Source: Combretum micranthum
Lineage: Eukaryota > Streptophyta > Magnoliopsida > Myrtales > Combretaceae
Assembly (NCBI GenBank): GCA_024138025.1
Contig: JAMXBD010001436.1
Location: 186,001 to 250,000 of the forward strand
Reading direction: 5' to 3'
DNA: 64,000 nucleotides
Both the position numbers and the translations under genes were made by a program. This document shows positions 10,859 through 22,385 of the stretch, piece after piece (the first letter of the stretch is position 1; each line of letters opens with the position of its first letter). The notes under the pieces were generated by a model. The model did no database searches and was not told the origin of the DNA. It was given only the letters and a program-made list of their open reading frames with translations.

Positions 10859-13800
10859 TCAGGAATCCCCTTCTCTCTGATCACCATTTTGATCCTGGCT
10901 AGTCATAATATTAAGCTGCTGCTGCAACTGCAATAAATTAACATATGAATCATAAGGATATCTAAATGGTGTCTTCCATATAGAAAGAACAGCTACTAGC
11001 TACAAAACATTCCTGGCAAATCCAATTATCCCACTATAGGGCAGTTAAGCACATTGCATGATATATATAGCCATAAGATGAATAAGTAGGCAACGGGAGG
11101 AATATATGATGAGCCTGAGTCACTCACTTGTAAATATCTCAATTTTTCAGTTGTCAATTCTTCAGTCAAATAACTCATCCTGCAGTGAATATGAGAGAGA
11201 ACACCAGGGTGAGTGGGTATTTAAACACGAGACATATATATTCAAACTGGCGATGCCCTACCTAGCTTGAAGTTCTGAGATCTTGAATAGCAGTAACCGC
11301 TCTCTTTGGGCAACCGCTGATTCAACCTGTCAAACCAGAACCAAAAGAGCAAAGGATGTTTATTGAGGCAAGTAAAATATCATACCATATACGTAAGGGG
11401 TAGGGAATCTAATCATATAGAATACATGTTTACTTTCACCAGAGAAGCAATCAGAGCAAAAAAATATTAGGAAAGAGTGAAATTGTTAAATGAAATGTGT
11501 GTTGCAATAAGCGTAAAGATGAGCCATGGAAGTGTTAGCTGCTCAAAGCTATTATCAAGCAGCATAAATCCATCAGCTTAAATTGAATATAGGTGTGACA
11601 ATTATCCATGGAAGTCCTTTGCACTACAGGATAAAGTTTGGCATGTGCACAGTGTGTTTACTTCCAAGAATTACATTCTTGCAGGATCAGAAAAGAGGAG
11701 AGGGGGCAAGAACTATCCAAGCAAGCACAAGGGACATTAATCTACAGAGAAAGGCAATTCAAATGAAGAAGATCAAGGAAGAGTTCGAAAAATATATGTT
11801 ACATTTCCATTGTTATCTGAGCCACGTGGCAGAGGGGGCAACTTCCCATTCAGCGAACCTGAAATAAAATGAGACTTGAACAAATTTTTCATTGACAAGA
11901 GAATAGGAGATAATATGAGATAATGATTTGCTTACCATCCACATCAGCTCCTTGCAAGCAACTCAACAAACTCGTTATTAGCTCCTGTTTTGCACCCAAA
12001 AGAAAAAAAATATATATATACACATATATTAAGAAATAAAATAAAACAATCTATATCAATAAGGCTCCCTTGCTTGAAATTGTTTTATAAAAGAAAGAGA
12101 ACATTTCCATCCCACTCCAAACATACCTGTTGAATTGATGTCTGCTGGAAAAGATTCTGAAGGTGAGGCAAGAGAAGGGTTGCAGGAAAACAGCTGCCGT
12201 TAGGCTCTTTTGAAGGTTGATTAGGCTGTTAAAATGGACAAGAGTACTATGAATACTTTACCTCCTATACATCCTCACCATAGATTAATCAATTTTCTGA
12301 GCTCTTCTTTTTCAAAATTATAAAAGTTCTCTTTTGCAGATATATATATATATATATATATGTAAATTCACCTATTCAGCCACAAAACTACAATCTTTTT
12401 CTCAAGTACACAACTAAATTGACTAAACTAAACCTTGTTTCTTTTCAGAAAAATACAAATAAAGCAGAACTCTCATGCTGGATTATTGGGGTCAGTCCTG
12501 CTATTACTAAAAACCCATCCAATTTCAAAAAAGTTTCCCAAAAAAGGGGCTGCACCAAGCTGAAATTGGGTTAAATGAACTGGTCGATTAAGACGCACAG
12601 ATGATGCAATATTAAACTTAGTAACAGACGTTGAGGGTAGAACACAATTTCCATATTTTCTGTCTAATGGTCATTCCTTAAATTAATACAAGTGGCTGCA
12701 ATATAGGATAAGCTTCTTTACGGGGTTGTCTTAAAGCAAATTCTGTATTTTGAAGGTGCAAGAGCTAAAGTGAGAACACAGCAGATGAATTACTTGTCTT
12801 GCTTCATATATCCAATCCCCAACACTGGCAGATTTCCGCAAAGGTGATCCCTGAAGAAGTGCACACCAAAAAAAAAAAATAATAATAATAATAACAATAA
12901 TAATATAAAATAAAATAGATAAAAAGATACAAGCAGATGATCAGATATATCTTTAGATGTGCACAACTCGGGCGGAAGAAAACCTCCAGTAGTTAAATTT
13001 TTTACCTGCGATGACCGACGTGGAACTGAACTCAGAGGAATATCCTAAAGAGTGAGTTTACAATTAGTCAGGGTGGTTTATAAGAACAAATGCATTGCCT
13101 GAAAGATTGATACCTTTACAAGATCCAAGTTTTCAGACGTCACTGAGAATCTCCCTTTGATTTGTACTAAGTTAGCCTTTGATTTTTCATCCAGCGAGTC
13201 TCGAAATCCTACCATAGAAAGTGGTCATTATGGTGCTCAACTAAGAGGGCCCCCAGGAGATGATTATTGTCACTAGCAACCTTACCTCCAGAAGATTTTA
13301 TGGGAGCCGACAAACTATTAGCAGATGCTCGGTTTGGAAGCATCAAAGGACCACTGAAGCTTGGTGTTCTTCTTCCTTCACACTTATTCTTCTCGATGCT
13401 TGGTTGGATTTCACTATCACCCCTACTGAAGAAACATTTATTATTGGTGCACAGCAAATTACAAAATATGAAAGAGATAGCTAATATGACACGGTGGAAT
13501 TATTCTATAGCTCTAATTTTTCACTTTCAGCAATGGTCATGAGAAAAACAATTTTTCATGGACTGATTAATCAAATTATGAGCATGAAATTTTTATAAAT
13601 ATAGGAAGAATTGCTACCCTAACTAGTACATTAAGAAGTAGTTCTCTGCAGTTAAATCTTGCAAGGACTTGATAGTTTGAGTGATTCAGGAAAAGGTTCT
13701 ATTCCTTTGATACTCAAATATGTCCAACTACTCACATTCTACCATTAGAAAGATGTCACAGAATGGGTAATAATGGAACATAATTGGCACTCAGACCTCC

Positions 13801-15496
13801 ATTACAAAACATTTTATTACTTCATTGGAATTATGTACATATAATGTAAAAAGGAGATTGAAAGAAACCCAATCATAGAAATAAATTTCAAAATTAACCT
13901 TCAATAAATTAGCAAATTCAGAAAGGACAATTTAACAGAGTATAAGTCATCACCATTATTGTATTAGCAAAAAAGGGGATAGCATAGATCAACACAAACA
14001 CTAGAAGGTTGTAGAGACAGTGAATTGCAAACAGAGTTGATTTGTTTAATCATTAGAGTACCTTTAGGATGTGTCTAAATATACAACTTGCCATTCCTAA
14101 TTCAATCCATGAGGCCATACAATAAGGCAGAATTTTTACACCGGTAGGCAGTGGCATTGAAAGTGTAGAAGTACCTTTCAGAGGAACACCCCTTGTCTAA
14201 TGGGCATTGGCCAACCACAGCATTTGGCATAAGAGGCCCACTTTGAGTCTGACGAGATTTCACATGCTGGGCTTTAAATTTGGCCTGTATTTCCTTTTCT
14301 GATGATAATGCCATTAGTTCAGCACTTATTACCCCATTTTTCTTGCTGCCAATTTTATCTTGCTGAATAAATTGCGGCAAATGATCTATAGTTTTTCCCT
14401 TTTTACTCAAATAGTCAGTTTGTGCATACTCATCCTTGTTTATATTTCCTCGGCTTTCAGCTGATACTATTTCATTGCTGACATTTGGTTGACCCAAGCT
14501 TGATTGGGAATTGCTTGCTACCTGTCAAGATGAGCAGCTAATTATTATATAAACCGCTTCCACACGAAAGGAATTGAAAGAAATCACCTCCAACAAGATA
14601 TCTAAATTGATCATGGTATTTTAAATATCACATAACCTCGTCACTGGTAATCATTTTCATTGTGTAATCTTCCCCAGACTCAAAAAAACCATCATCATCA
14701 TCATCTCTCACCTTGCATATTTTCAAAATACAGAGTTAGTCCCAACTTGTGGTGCAATAAAAAGCATGTATCTTTTCAAAATTACCAGTGGTAATAGCAG
14801 CCATTGACAGCTAACTACACCAAAAGCAAAGGAAACAACATACCAGTGATGCTTGCGCTTTTAAATCTTCAATATCAAAATTCCAGGCACTTACCCCTCT
14901 CTGATACTCACTCTACAGATGAATACACACAAAACATTATGAATTTTCTAGGAAATTATAAATGAAATAATTTTCAATTATAATTATGTTATCTGCCCAT
15001 TTTATTTGTTTCCAATTCCATTAATGTCAAGCTTGTCTAGACATGGTACTAGAATCCACAGGAGAGAAAGCCAAAAGACATAAACCAAAATACCTCTTCA
15101 TTAGTCTATTAGTACTTTGTGTTTTTAATTTATGGAATTCGGGGGTCCTTTTCAATCATCACTTCAAAATTAGAGATCAAAAGTGTTCTCTTTGACACTT
15201 CCTCAAAAACCAAAAGATATGTACAAATTTTCATTTTATGCTTTCTCCTCTCCAAAAGCCAATGGAGAGACTGCATCCCTTTCCTTTGTAGCTCTTGGTT
15301 TTCCAAAGATAGATAGCAGTATCTAGGACAAACCTTAATCAAATAAATTGCCCAGGAGTAGATCCTATTCCTGAGTCCAATACAACTTGGTACGAGAAAC
15401 AAATGATTTCACCAAAACGCAAGAACTGCTGATGGAACCTTTTTGGCAATTTGCCAAAGAAAGAGCGGGGATGAAAGGACAATAGAGAGAAAAGAG

Positions 15497-15537
<41 letters not shown>

Positions 15538-16919
15538 CAGCTGATAGGAAGCTTCTTGCCCTAATTGGACTCTGGCGGTGCCAACGCCCCAACTATCCAA
15601 GCCTCAGGCCAGCTGCTCCAGTGAAGTTAACAGCATAGGAAAATATTTTCAACCCAAGTGTGTCGTGTGAAATGAAAACAACCAGAGGATAAGACATATC
15701 AGGCACCTCAACAACACATGGGGTTTCGAGCATACAGTAGGAAAAAATCATTGCACAATAGGTTACCTAGAGATCATGAATGGCAAGATGGACCTCCATC
15801 AATAACCCCAAGCTCCTACATGGTGTGGGAACACTACATTCATTGCCTTGTGCTTTTCAACAATTGTGCTCAACTTTACAAAGGCACTCACCAAGTACTC
15901 CATGAGGCACAAATGTACCCCTCACCTCACCTTGGCGCCTAGGTGCACAAGGTGAGTACCTTTAACTATGCTGATAAAAGCAAGTTGGTTCAAATGCATG
16001 AAAACAGCTTTGAACACTGGGCACTGTAATGCAGAATTCCCTTCCCCTTACTTCTTTGATGGGGGTCCCTGATACTATAGATGATGCTGCATATTGGGTT
16101 TCGGCTACAGATACATGGGTATTACCACTGTACTTTATGTTCTGCCAGAAAAAGTTTAAACTTTAGGGCCTCTCAATCCCTACTGCACTGTTTGTTCTTC
16201 GTATGAATAAAGATGATAGAGGGTGAGTCAATAAACCCATACAGACCTCATGGTCCACACACCTTCTTAGCTATACCAGCAGCATTGTTTCTCTGTGATA
16301 ACAGTAGCACATAAAATCTTCTGCATGTGGTAAGTCAGTAAGTCACCATTTCATTTTCTTGTTTGATGGAGAGACAGTTTCAGTGGTTAAATTAAAAGGT
16401 CCAGAAGTTGATGGAAAATTCACTTTATCAAGTATATAAGCTAATGAAGTTTGGCTCCTTATATTGCAGAAGCAGCCATCAGGACCTCTTAATCTTTCTA
16501 GAACAACTTGAGGACAAAGAAGCACCCAGTGCATTAGCAGAAATATAAGAATGGGATTTATTTTTCCCCCTCTCTCTGGTACTCCTAAAGCCAACAAAAA
16601 TATGAGTAGGATTGTGTAGGATCTCCAGTCAAAGTCCTACAAGTATCACTTGGGAGCTTTGAATTCAGGACTTGGAAGTACAGTGATGACTAAAATTGGA
16701 GAAAGAATTGCATTGCTAAATATTTCCAAATAATTATGCACCATGTGTAAGATAAAGAATAAATGCATGTTTGTAAATAAACTTGAACCAAACTGTCCAT
16801 CATTTCACTTTAATAACAGCCTATGCCACTTTTCATGAATAAATTGTACATACCTGTGATAGTTTCTCTTGTTCAGCTGAGGGCATTTTCTTCAAAGCTA
16901 ATTGTGCAGCATCTTTAAG
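10859..16919 (-). other. C-terminal regulatory exons 8-21 of the STE20-like gene
   Basis: After the kinase core come a helical Lys/Ala-rich stretch (exon 8), a motif that includes [18 protein letters not shown] (exon 9), and an acidic Asp run (exon 10). Exon 11 is long, polar and poorly conserved. Exons 12-13 carry a motif I know from this family: [14 protein letters not shown], then [15 protein letters not shown] and [13 protein letters not shown]. Exons 14-15 add the basic, serine-rich SVPRRSSQ and [11 protein letters not shown], likely phosphosites (inference). Exons 19-21 ([15 protein letters not shown] to LQQQLNIM) have leucines at heptad spacing and should form a coiled coil at about residues 676-718. 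The protein ends in a short acidic tail. No CCT domain of the animal OSR1 type is evident. Confidence 0.85.
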
Positions 16920-19900
16920 CTAAATGATTCCAATGATTCAAAATCAGATTTCATCTAGATGAAAAAAGCAACTGACATTACCTAAAAAGTGAGGCAGCTA
17001 ACCTGGAGGGCTTTCACACGGTTCCAAAGTGGTGGCAAGTCCGCAAATAATTTCTTAACAGAAAGTTCTGGAGGCTTAGCTTGCTTGAAAAAAGAGTGTT
17101 TTAACAACTTCTCAGCAGTAGGTCTCTTTGTTTGATCTTTTACTAGGCACATGGCCACCATTTCTTTAAAAAGCTGATGACAACTGGAAATGCTCCAATG
17201 AGAATATCACTCAATGAAAGTGATCAAACATAAGAAATAATAATGTTCAGAGGCCTCTGGCATGATAATAAGAATTTATGATGAGGAAGACCAACCAACA
17301 AACACCCCCACCCCCAAACCCACACACACAACCACCCCCCAGCCCACCCCACCCCACCCCAACAAGGGGAGAGAGGGAGAATGGACTGATATCATCACTA
17401 CAGAGCCTTGATAATCTAGGCAGAAAGAAGTACTGGTACCTTTGAAAATTTTTTGTCTCGATCATAATTAAGTCCTGGTGGGGCATTTTGTATGGTCATG
17501 AGAAGAACCTATGAACAGTGAACCAAATGAGTTCGTTAATAGAGACAGGGAAAATGTTTTCAAGATGTTGCATCCATATCTACATCATCAACTAATCCGG
17601 ATGATTAGATGTAAATACCTTCATTGGAGGATACTTCGAAAAAGGAGCATGACCATGGGCCAACTCTAAAGCAGTTATCCCAAATGACCAGATGTCAGCC
17701 CTGCATATGAACAAAACAAAAGCATCAGATTATCAACTCAAAGAGGAAACTGTTTTAACCATCAAGAATCAAGGGGGGGAAAAAGCAGACTATATCAGGA
17801 GGAACGACCCACTTAAAATCATATCCACCACCAGGCTGTAAAACCTCTGGTGCCATCCTGTCAAATCAAAAGCAGATTATTATACTTCTGCAACATAATA
17901 ATATTCCAATATTCAAATTGGTTAAGATAAACACAAGTTAATGGGCACCACAGGATTAGGTCATACCAGCAAGGAGTTCCAACAAAAGTATTCCTTGAAC
18001 GCCGTCTGTCTCCTGTATCAAACATGCATGCTGAAACACCGAAATCAGCTAGTTTCACATCCCCATTACTATCAAGCAATATGTTTCCAGCCTGTGACCA
18101 AACATTGTAAAGAACTTTTTAGTACAAGTCCACAAAAAGGCCTTCTTATTTTGATTCATATCTCTGCTAGGTTTCAATAAATATGAATGAAAGCACTGTT
18201 ACTGAGAAAGAGAAAGCCACTATATGAACCTGAACCATCATAAAAACCAAACAAGAAACCTACCTTGATATCCCGATGGATATGTCCCTGTTGATGAAGG
18301 TACTCAAGAGCCTTCAGGGTTTCTTTCAAGATAGAACATATTGCAGGCTCCTCAAATCCATCAGGATATGCAATCTTCATGAGGTGTAAACAGGAACCTT
18401 CTGCCATAAATGGCATAATCACCCATAGGTTGCTACTGACCACAAACGAACAATATGCTTTTATAACATTTGGATGGTCAATAAGAGACATAGTCTGGGC
18501 CTCTCTACGAATATCATCCTGCAAATATTCGCACTCAACAAATAAGAACATGTAAAACATGAAGCAGTATTCCAGAATATGCTGATAGCTTAATTAATAT
18601 AAAAATCTGATGACATAAGGTACATAAAAACAACATCATGTAACACAGAAGCCACGAAATCTAATTGAATGAAAACCACTCAGCAAGCATTAGTAATGTG
18701 AGCTTATATATGCTAAGATTTCAGCTAGGAAGCGAAAGTAGATTAAAAATGACATACCAGATTCATCATATTTAAAAAATGTTTTCTTGAAAAGGGATTT
18801 GCAGTTTTTTGTTCGGCATTTGGCATTTTTAAGAAAGGATAATATCATGAATGGTATCTGAATTTTGATAAAACTTTGCCAAAATATGCAACTAGGTACT
18901 TGAACTTTGAAATTGATAAATTTAATACCTGAAAAATTTTAAATTGATCAATTTAGTATCTGAAAGAACTTCACGGAAATACTATTGACATGCACAAGTA
19001 AAAAAAGTTCTTCCAGGTACTAAATTAATCAATTTTAAAGTTCAGGTACTAAATTAATTAATTTCAAAATTTAGGTATCTAATTATATATTTTATCAAAA
19101 ATCAATAACCATTCATAGCATTAACCCTTTTAAGAATGATTTATTCAGTCACTTTGCCATAATTGATAGTTCTAAAGCAGATTTTAAAAAGGGAAAAAAG
19201 ATATGGATTCTCTTTCATGCTAAAAAGGTAAATGTACTACAGCACATAGCTTTTTTTTCTTTTATATATATATATAAATGTTTTATCAGCAGAGGAGCAC
19301 AAGCCACAAACATAATGAAACCAACTACCTTTTAATCATAAACCACCCTATAAGATCCATGTAGTTTTTAAGTATTACACTATGTACGTATGCTAGCAAA
19401 TATCCTCAATGTAATTCAACTGCAGGACCTCACACGATTTGGTAATAGAAACCCTTGACCACTAGCGAACTCCTTCCACTCCACACAGCAATTCTTAATT
19501 CATCAAGAAGGCTTCATCTTTGAACCAAACTATCCATGAAGCTTCATTGAGTTGACATAAGAAAAGTTACCAACATAGTTATAGGGAAAGAGATGAATAA
19601 CATTATACTAGATTACATCATAACAAGAAAAACATAAGTAAAATGTTTCATAAGGACTGAACTCTAAATAACAATTATATCCTTTTCTTTTTATTTGACA
19701 TACATACAATATGCATGTCTAAGAAGTTGCTTGGACAAATACCAAGAAATTTATTAAAAGGGGTATCAGAAAATTATATTAATTCAATGGTAAAAGAACT
19801 ACTTATATTAATGAAACTGAAAATGTAATTCAATGACCCCAAAGAAGTGGAATGAAGTCAACTATTATAGTGGAAGGTCGTATTGTTAATATGGGAAGAT

Positions 19901-21062
19901 TACTTAAGGTAATTATATTTACTGGGTGTAGAGACCAATTACTTAAGCTAATTATATTTATTGGGTGTAGAGACCAATTGTATCCCTCACCCTTGATCTA
20001 ACCATATCATAAAACCTTTATAGTTAGTGTCTTCCAATAATAATGGCTTTATTGGCTTTTTTTAACCCCAGTTGGAAAATGGGAATTGGAATATATGGAT
20101 TTGATTTCATAACAAAAATGGAAAAACAAAACAGGAATATACCGATAATTCAGTTTTCTATTTTCAATCTGATTGGATGTATCTCAAGAGTTATTGCTTT
20201 CAACTGGAAAAGAACCTTGCTATTAAAGCATTTGATTGTGATTTCAAAGGTAATCTTGATATACTTAAGCAGCAATCTCCACTAATTCATCAATTACCGG
20301 AGCTTATTATCCACAATCAGATTATTAGTTACCTATATTTTGAGAAAATTATCAACAAAAAACCAAAGAAAATTTTAAAAAAACACTTGGACTAATGTAG
20401 TCTGCATTCCCTTGTATGTGGCCCATTGGTCCAACATCTCCAAAGTATGCACTTTCCATGGTCCAGAACAGTGCAGCCTTTTGAAAGGTGGCTGCTTTCA
20501 CAATGAATACAATCATTCAAGAAAAGGTAGTCGCCCTTACCATATAATTAGTTTAATTCAAATATCATTAAACAAATGAAACTAAAGATCAGTTTTAACG
20601 AACCAATCAGCATCAGTCAATCATCTATTACCGGCATATATGGAAGTCAATTCCACAAATCCCGTCGCCGCAACTTCAATTTCACTAACACAACTTCAAT
20701 CGTTAACAGCACAGTCAACACCGTAACTACATGCACGATCAAATCACAATCATTTAGCTAACGCGGTTCATAGTCGAAACTAATCAACCCAAATACCAAA
20801 CTCGATCTCAATCTAATCATCGTTCAACTCAAATTCAACTAATCAAATACCAGATAATCGAAGAAATGAAAAATCAACGAACCAGATTACTATTGCAGCG
20901 ATCAAGATCCAAACACTTGACAGCAATGACTTCATTGGATGGAAGATAGATCGCTCGATACACAGTAGCACTGGCACCATAACCTACCTCTTCCAGAAGC
21001 TTATAATCGCTAGGGTTTGCAGAGAAAGATTTGTTACCTCTGTTATTTCCCATTCTTCCCAT
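10859..21062 (-). CDS. STE20/SPS1-related Ser/Thr protein kinase (OSR1/Fray-like), 21 exons, 733 aa
   Basis: Predicted cytosolic Ser/Thr kinase of the plant STE20-like group that includes Arabidopsis At4g24100 and At4g10730 and the relative BLUS1. My spliced model, 5' to 3' on the minus strand: 21062-20883, 18518-18264, 18091-17967, 17857-17813, 17700-17619, 17508-17440, 17173-17003, 16919-16854, 14912-14844, 14711-14637, 14521-14175, 13422-13286, 13208-13114, 13044-13006, 12850-12794, 12225-12127, 11984-11936, 11858-11803, 11326-11262, 11179-11128, 10927-10859. All 20 introns are GT-AG. The total is 2202 nt, in frame with no stop, and length fits the ~700-residue family members. I start at MGRMGNN because the kinase domain follows at residue 20. 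An in-frame ATG at 21233 would add 57 low-complexity residues. The substrate cannot be read from the sequence. Confidence 0.93.
15502..15536. repeat. (GA)n microsatellite in the exon 8-9 intron
   Basis: About 17 uninterrupted GA units lie within the 1.94 kb intron at 14913-16853. On the gene strand it reads as (CT)n. The rest of that intron holds nothing else I recognise. Confidence 0.95.
17302..17362 (-). other. G-rich tract on the gene strand, potential G-quadruplex, in intron 6
   Basis: The plus strand is a run of CCCC/CCCCC blocks separated by A or CA. Read on the transcribed-sense (minus) strand it gives GGGG-T-GGGG-T-GGGG-T-GGG followed by further G runs. This exceeds the four closely spaced G tracts needed for a quadruplex. 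It lies in the 266-nt intron between exon 6 (ends 17440) and exon 7 (starts 17173). Confidence 0.7.
18834..19128. mobile_element. Foldback MITE in intron 1 of the kinase gene
   Basis: The left arm AAAGGATAATATCATGAATG continues to TTTTGATAAAA. The reverse complement of the right arm reads AAAGGGTTAATGCTATGAATG and ends in the same TTTTGATAAAA, so there are inverted repeats of about 40 bp. The middle contains further inverted TACTAAATTAAT-type segments. Both flanks show TTAAG, a possible short target duplication. No coding potential. Confidence 0.65.
19901..19979. repeat. Two tandem copies of a 39-bp unit in intron 1
   Basis: TACTTAAGGTAATTATATTT (from 19901) recurs as TACTTAAGCTAATTATATTT (from 19940). 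Each is followed by A(C/T)TGGGTGTAGAGACCAAT. The copies differ at about two positions, so the duplication is recent. Confidence 0.9.
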
Positions 21063-21396
21063 GCTAATATAATTAAACCCTAACTGATCACAAAATAGGG
21101 GGTAGAGAGAGAGGGAGGGAGGGACAGAGAGAGAGAGAGAGTGCGGTTTGGAGAGTTGAGTTGAGGAAAGAGCTTTTGGAGAGGAGTTTTTCGATCCGTT
21201 GACCACCACGAGAAGCGAAGCGATAGGGAACACGGAAGGGAAGAGAAGAGAAGAGAGAGAAAAGGAGAAAGAAAGTGAAGTGGCGAGAGAGAAAGTAAGA
21301 TGGTAAGGTCAGTCTCTCAGCTCAGTGAGTTGCCATGGAGATGACGTGGCAGGAGGTTGATGATCAACCATTAGATTCACCTGTACTTTACTGCAT
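21063..21396 (-). promoter_or_regulatory. Proximal promoter and 5' UTR of the kinase gene
   Basis: This is the only non-transposon sequence upstream of the start codon. It is GA-rich on the plus strand (pyrimidine-rich CTCTCT on the gene strand) from about 21100 to 21300, as in many plant 5' UTRs. TGACGTGGC at 21342-21350 (GCCACGTCA on the gene strand) has the ACGT core of a bZIP site and lies about 280 bp upstream of the ATG; its use is inference. I could not assign a TATA box or transcription start. The MULE begins at about 21397. Confidence 0.55.
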
Positions 21397-21526
21397 GGAA
21401 AAACTTAGGAAAAAAAGGCATTGAAAGTGCCATCAATTTGTATTTTAGGTTAAATGGTGTGTGATTTTTAATTTTTTATATTTTTTATACCTCCGATACT
21501 AATATGGGGAAAAGAATAAAATATTT

Positions 21527-21929
21527 GATTAATCACAAACACATGGTCTGTGTTTTTAGTATTTTGTAAATATATGATTTGTGTTATCTTTTTGGATAAT
21601 TAAGTGACTCAAGTTTTATAAAAAAAGTGTCAATGTTATTAATCACTATTAGAGAAAATGTGTTAGAGTCTTATTGGTCTAAAAAAATAATGTAATAAAA
21701 ATAATAATAAATAAAAATATTAAAATTTATTTTTGAAAATTAGAAAATTGAAAAATTTGTAAAATTAATTTTTGTGATTAATAAAATATTGACACGTGTC
21801 ATTCTAAAATTATTAAATAATATTAACACTTTTAGACAAAACTCGGATCACCTATTTGTCAAAAAAATAAAACGGGTCATGTATTTACAAATTAGTCAAA
21901 ACACATGTCATGTTTTTGTAATTAACCCT
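21527..21929. mobile_element. MITE inserted in the left terminal repeat of the MULE
   Basis: The left arm GATTAATCACAAACACATG and the reverse-complemented right arm GGTTAATTACAAAAACATG start inverted repeats that run over 100 bp (TTTTGTAAATATATGA versus TTTGTAAATACATGA). Flanks are AAAATATTT (21518-21526) and AAAATATTA (21930-21938), 8 of 9 identical, the duplication size of Mutator-type elements. The MULE arm is continuous across it when compared with the intact right arm. Confidence 0.8.
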
Positions 21930-21999
21930 AAAATATTATAGTTTTAAAAAAAATTACAAATTTATCATTAGGACGAAATTAATTTCGATTTTAAGTAAT

Positions 22000-22140
22000 A
22001 TGATCTCGTCTCTTCAAGAGACTAGGTTAGGTCAGGTCATATTACTTAACCTCGTCGCCGCCTCCTACCTCATCCTTTCAAGAGATGAGGTCATTAGTAG
22101 GTAACATCATCTCTTGAAGAGAGGAGGTTAGCGGACCTAA
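22000..22140. repeat. Left subterminal array of a short palindrome (3 copies)
   Basis: Copies of a near-perfect palindrome with core TCGTCTCTTCAAGAGACGA occur at about 22003, 22063 and 22105. Each is extended by (A/T)GACCT or AGGTCA on the outside, and they are degenerate to different degrees. The same unit recurs five times at the other end of the element. Confidence 0.8.
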
Positions 22141-22385
22141 AACCCCGTCGAGCCTCCTTCTTCCTCATTCCTCTCCACCACCGAATACGAAATACGAAAA
22201 TCCCCAAATCCCAAATTGTAAACCCTAACCCCAGATTCTCAAATTGGAATCGATTCAACAAAATTTGCTCCGTATATTAGTAATTTTGGATCACCCGATG
22301 TTGAGGAACAAGCAATTTCGTGGAGAAAAGAGGAGAAAAAGAAGCGCCGACAAATTGTGATATGATTCCGCAATTTTCAAAAAAA

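Larger units (their letters stand above)
17003..21062 (-). other. Kinase-domain exons 1-7 of the STE20-like gene
   Basis: Residues are numbered from MGRMGNN; the kinase domain spans about residues 20-281. Seen directly: glycine loop GYGASATV (28-35), ATP-binding lysine in AVKCLDLD (Lys49), catalytic loop HRDIKAGN (His141, Arg142, Asp143), metal-binding ADFGVSA (Asp161), activation segment [12 protein letters not shown] (176-187) and APE (189-191). [16 protein letters not shown] is the usual STE20 activation-loop signature. Every catalytic residue is present, so an active kinase is expected. Exon 4 is only 45 nt and encodes the APE region. The Trp of GTPCW is split across the exon 3/exon 4 junction, and the Lys of DFKADIW across exon 4/exon 5. 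Confidence 0.93.

Noticed and set aside
11583..11867. 94-codon plus-strand open frame
   Set aside because: It runs antisense to exon 18 and the adjoining introns of the kinase gene; the minus-strand exons explain the sequence.
13209..13542. Plus-strand open frames of 74 and 91 codons across kinase exon 12
   Set aside because: They are shadows of the minus-strand exon, whose [11 protein letters not shown] motif and splice signals are clear.
20043..20395. Plus-strand open frames of 80 and 72 codons
   Set aside because: They lie in intron 1 of the kinase on the opposite strand, with no recognisable domain.
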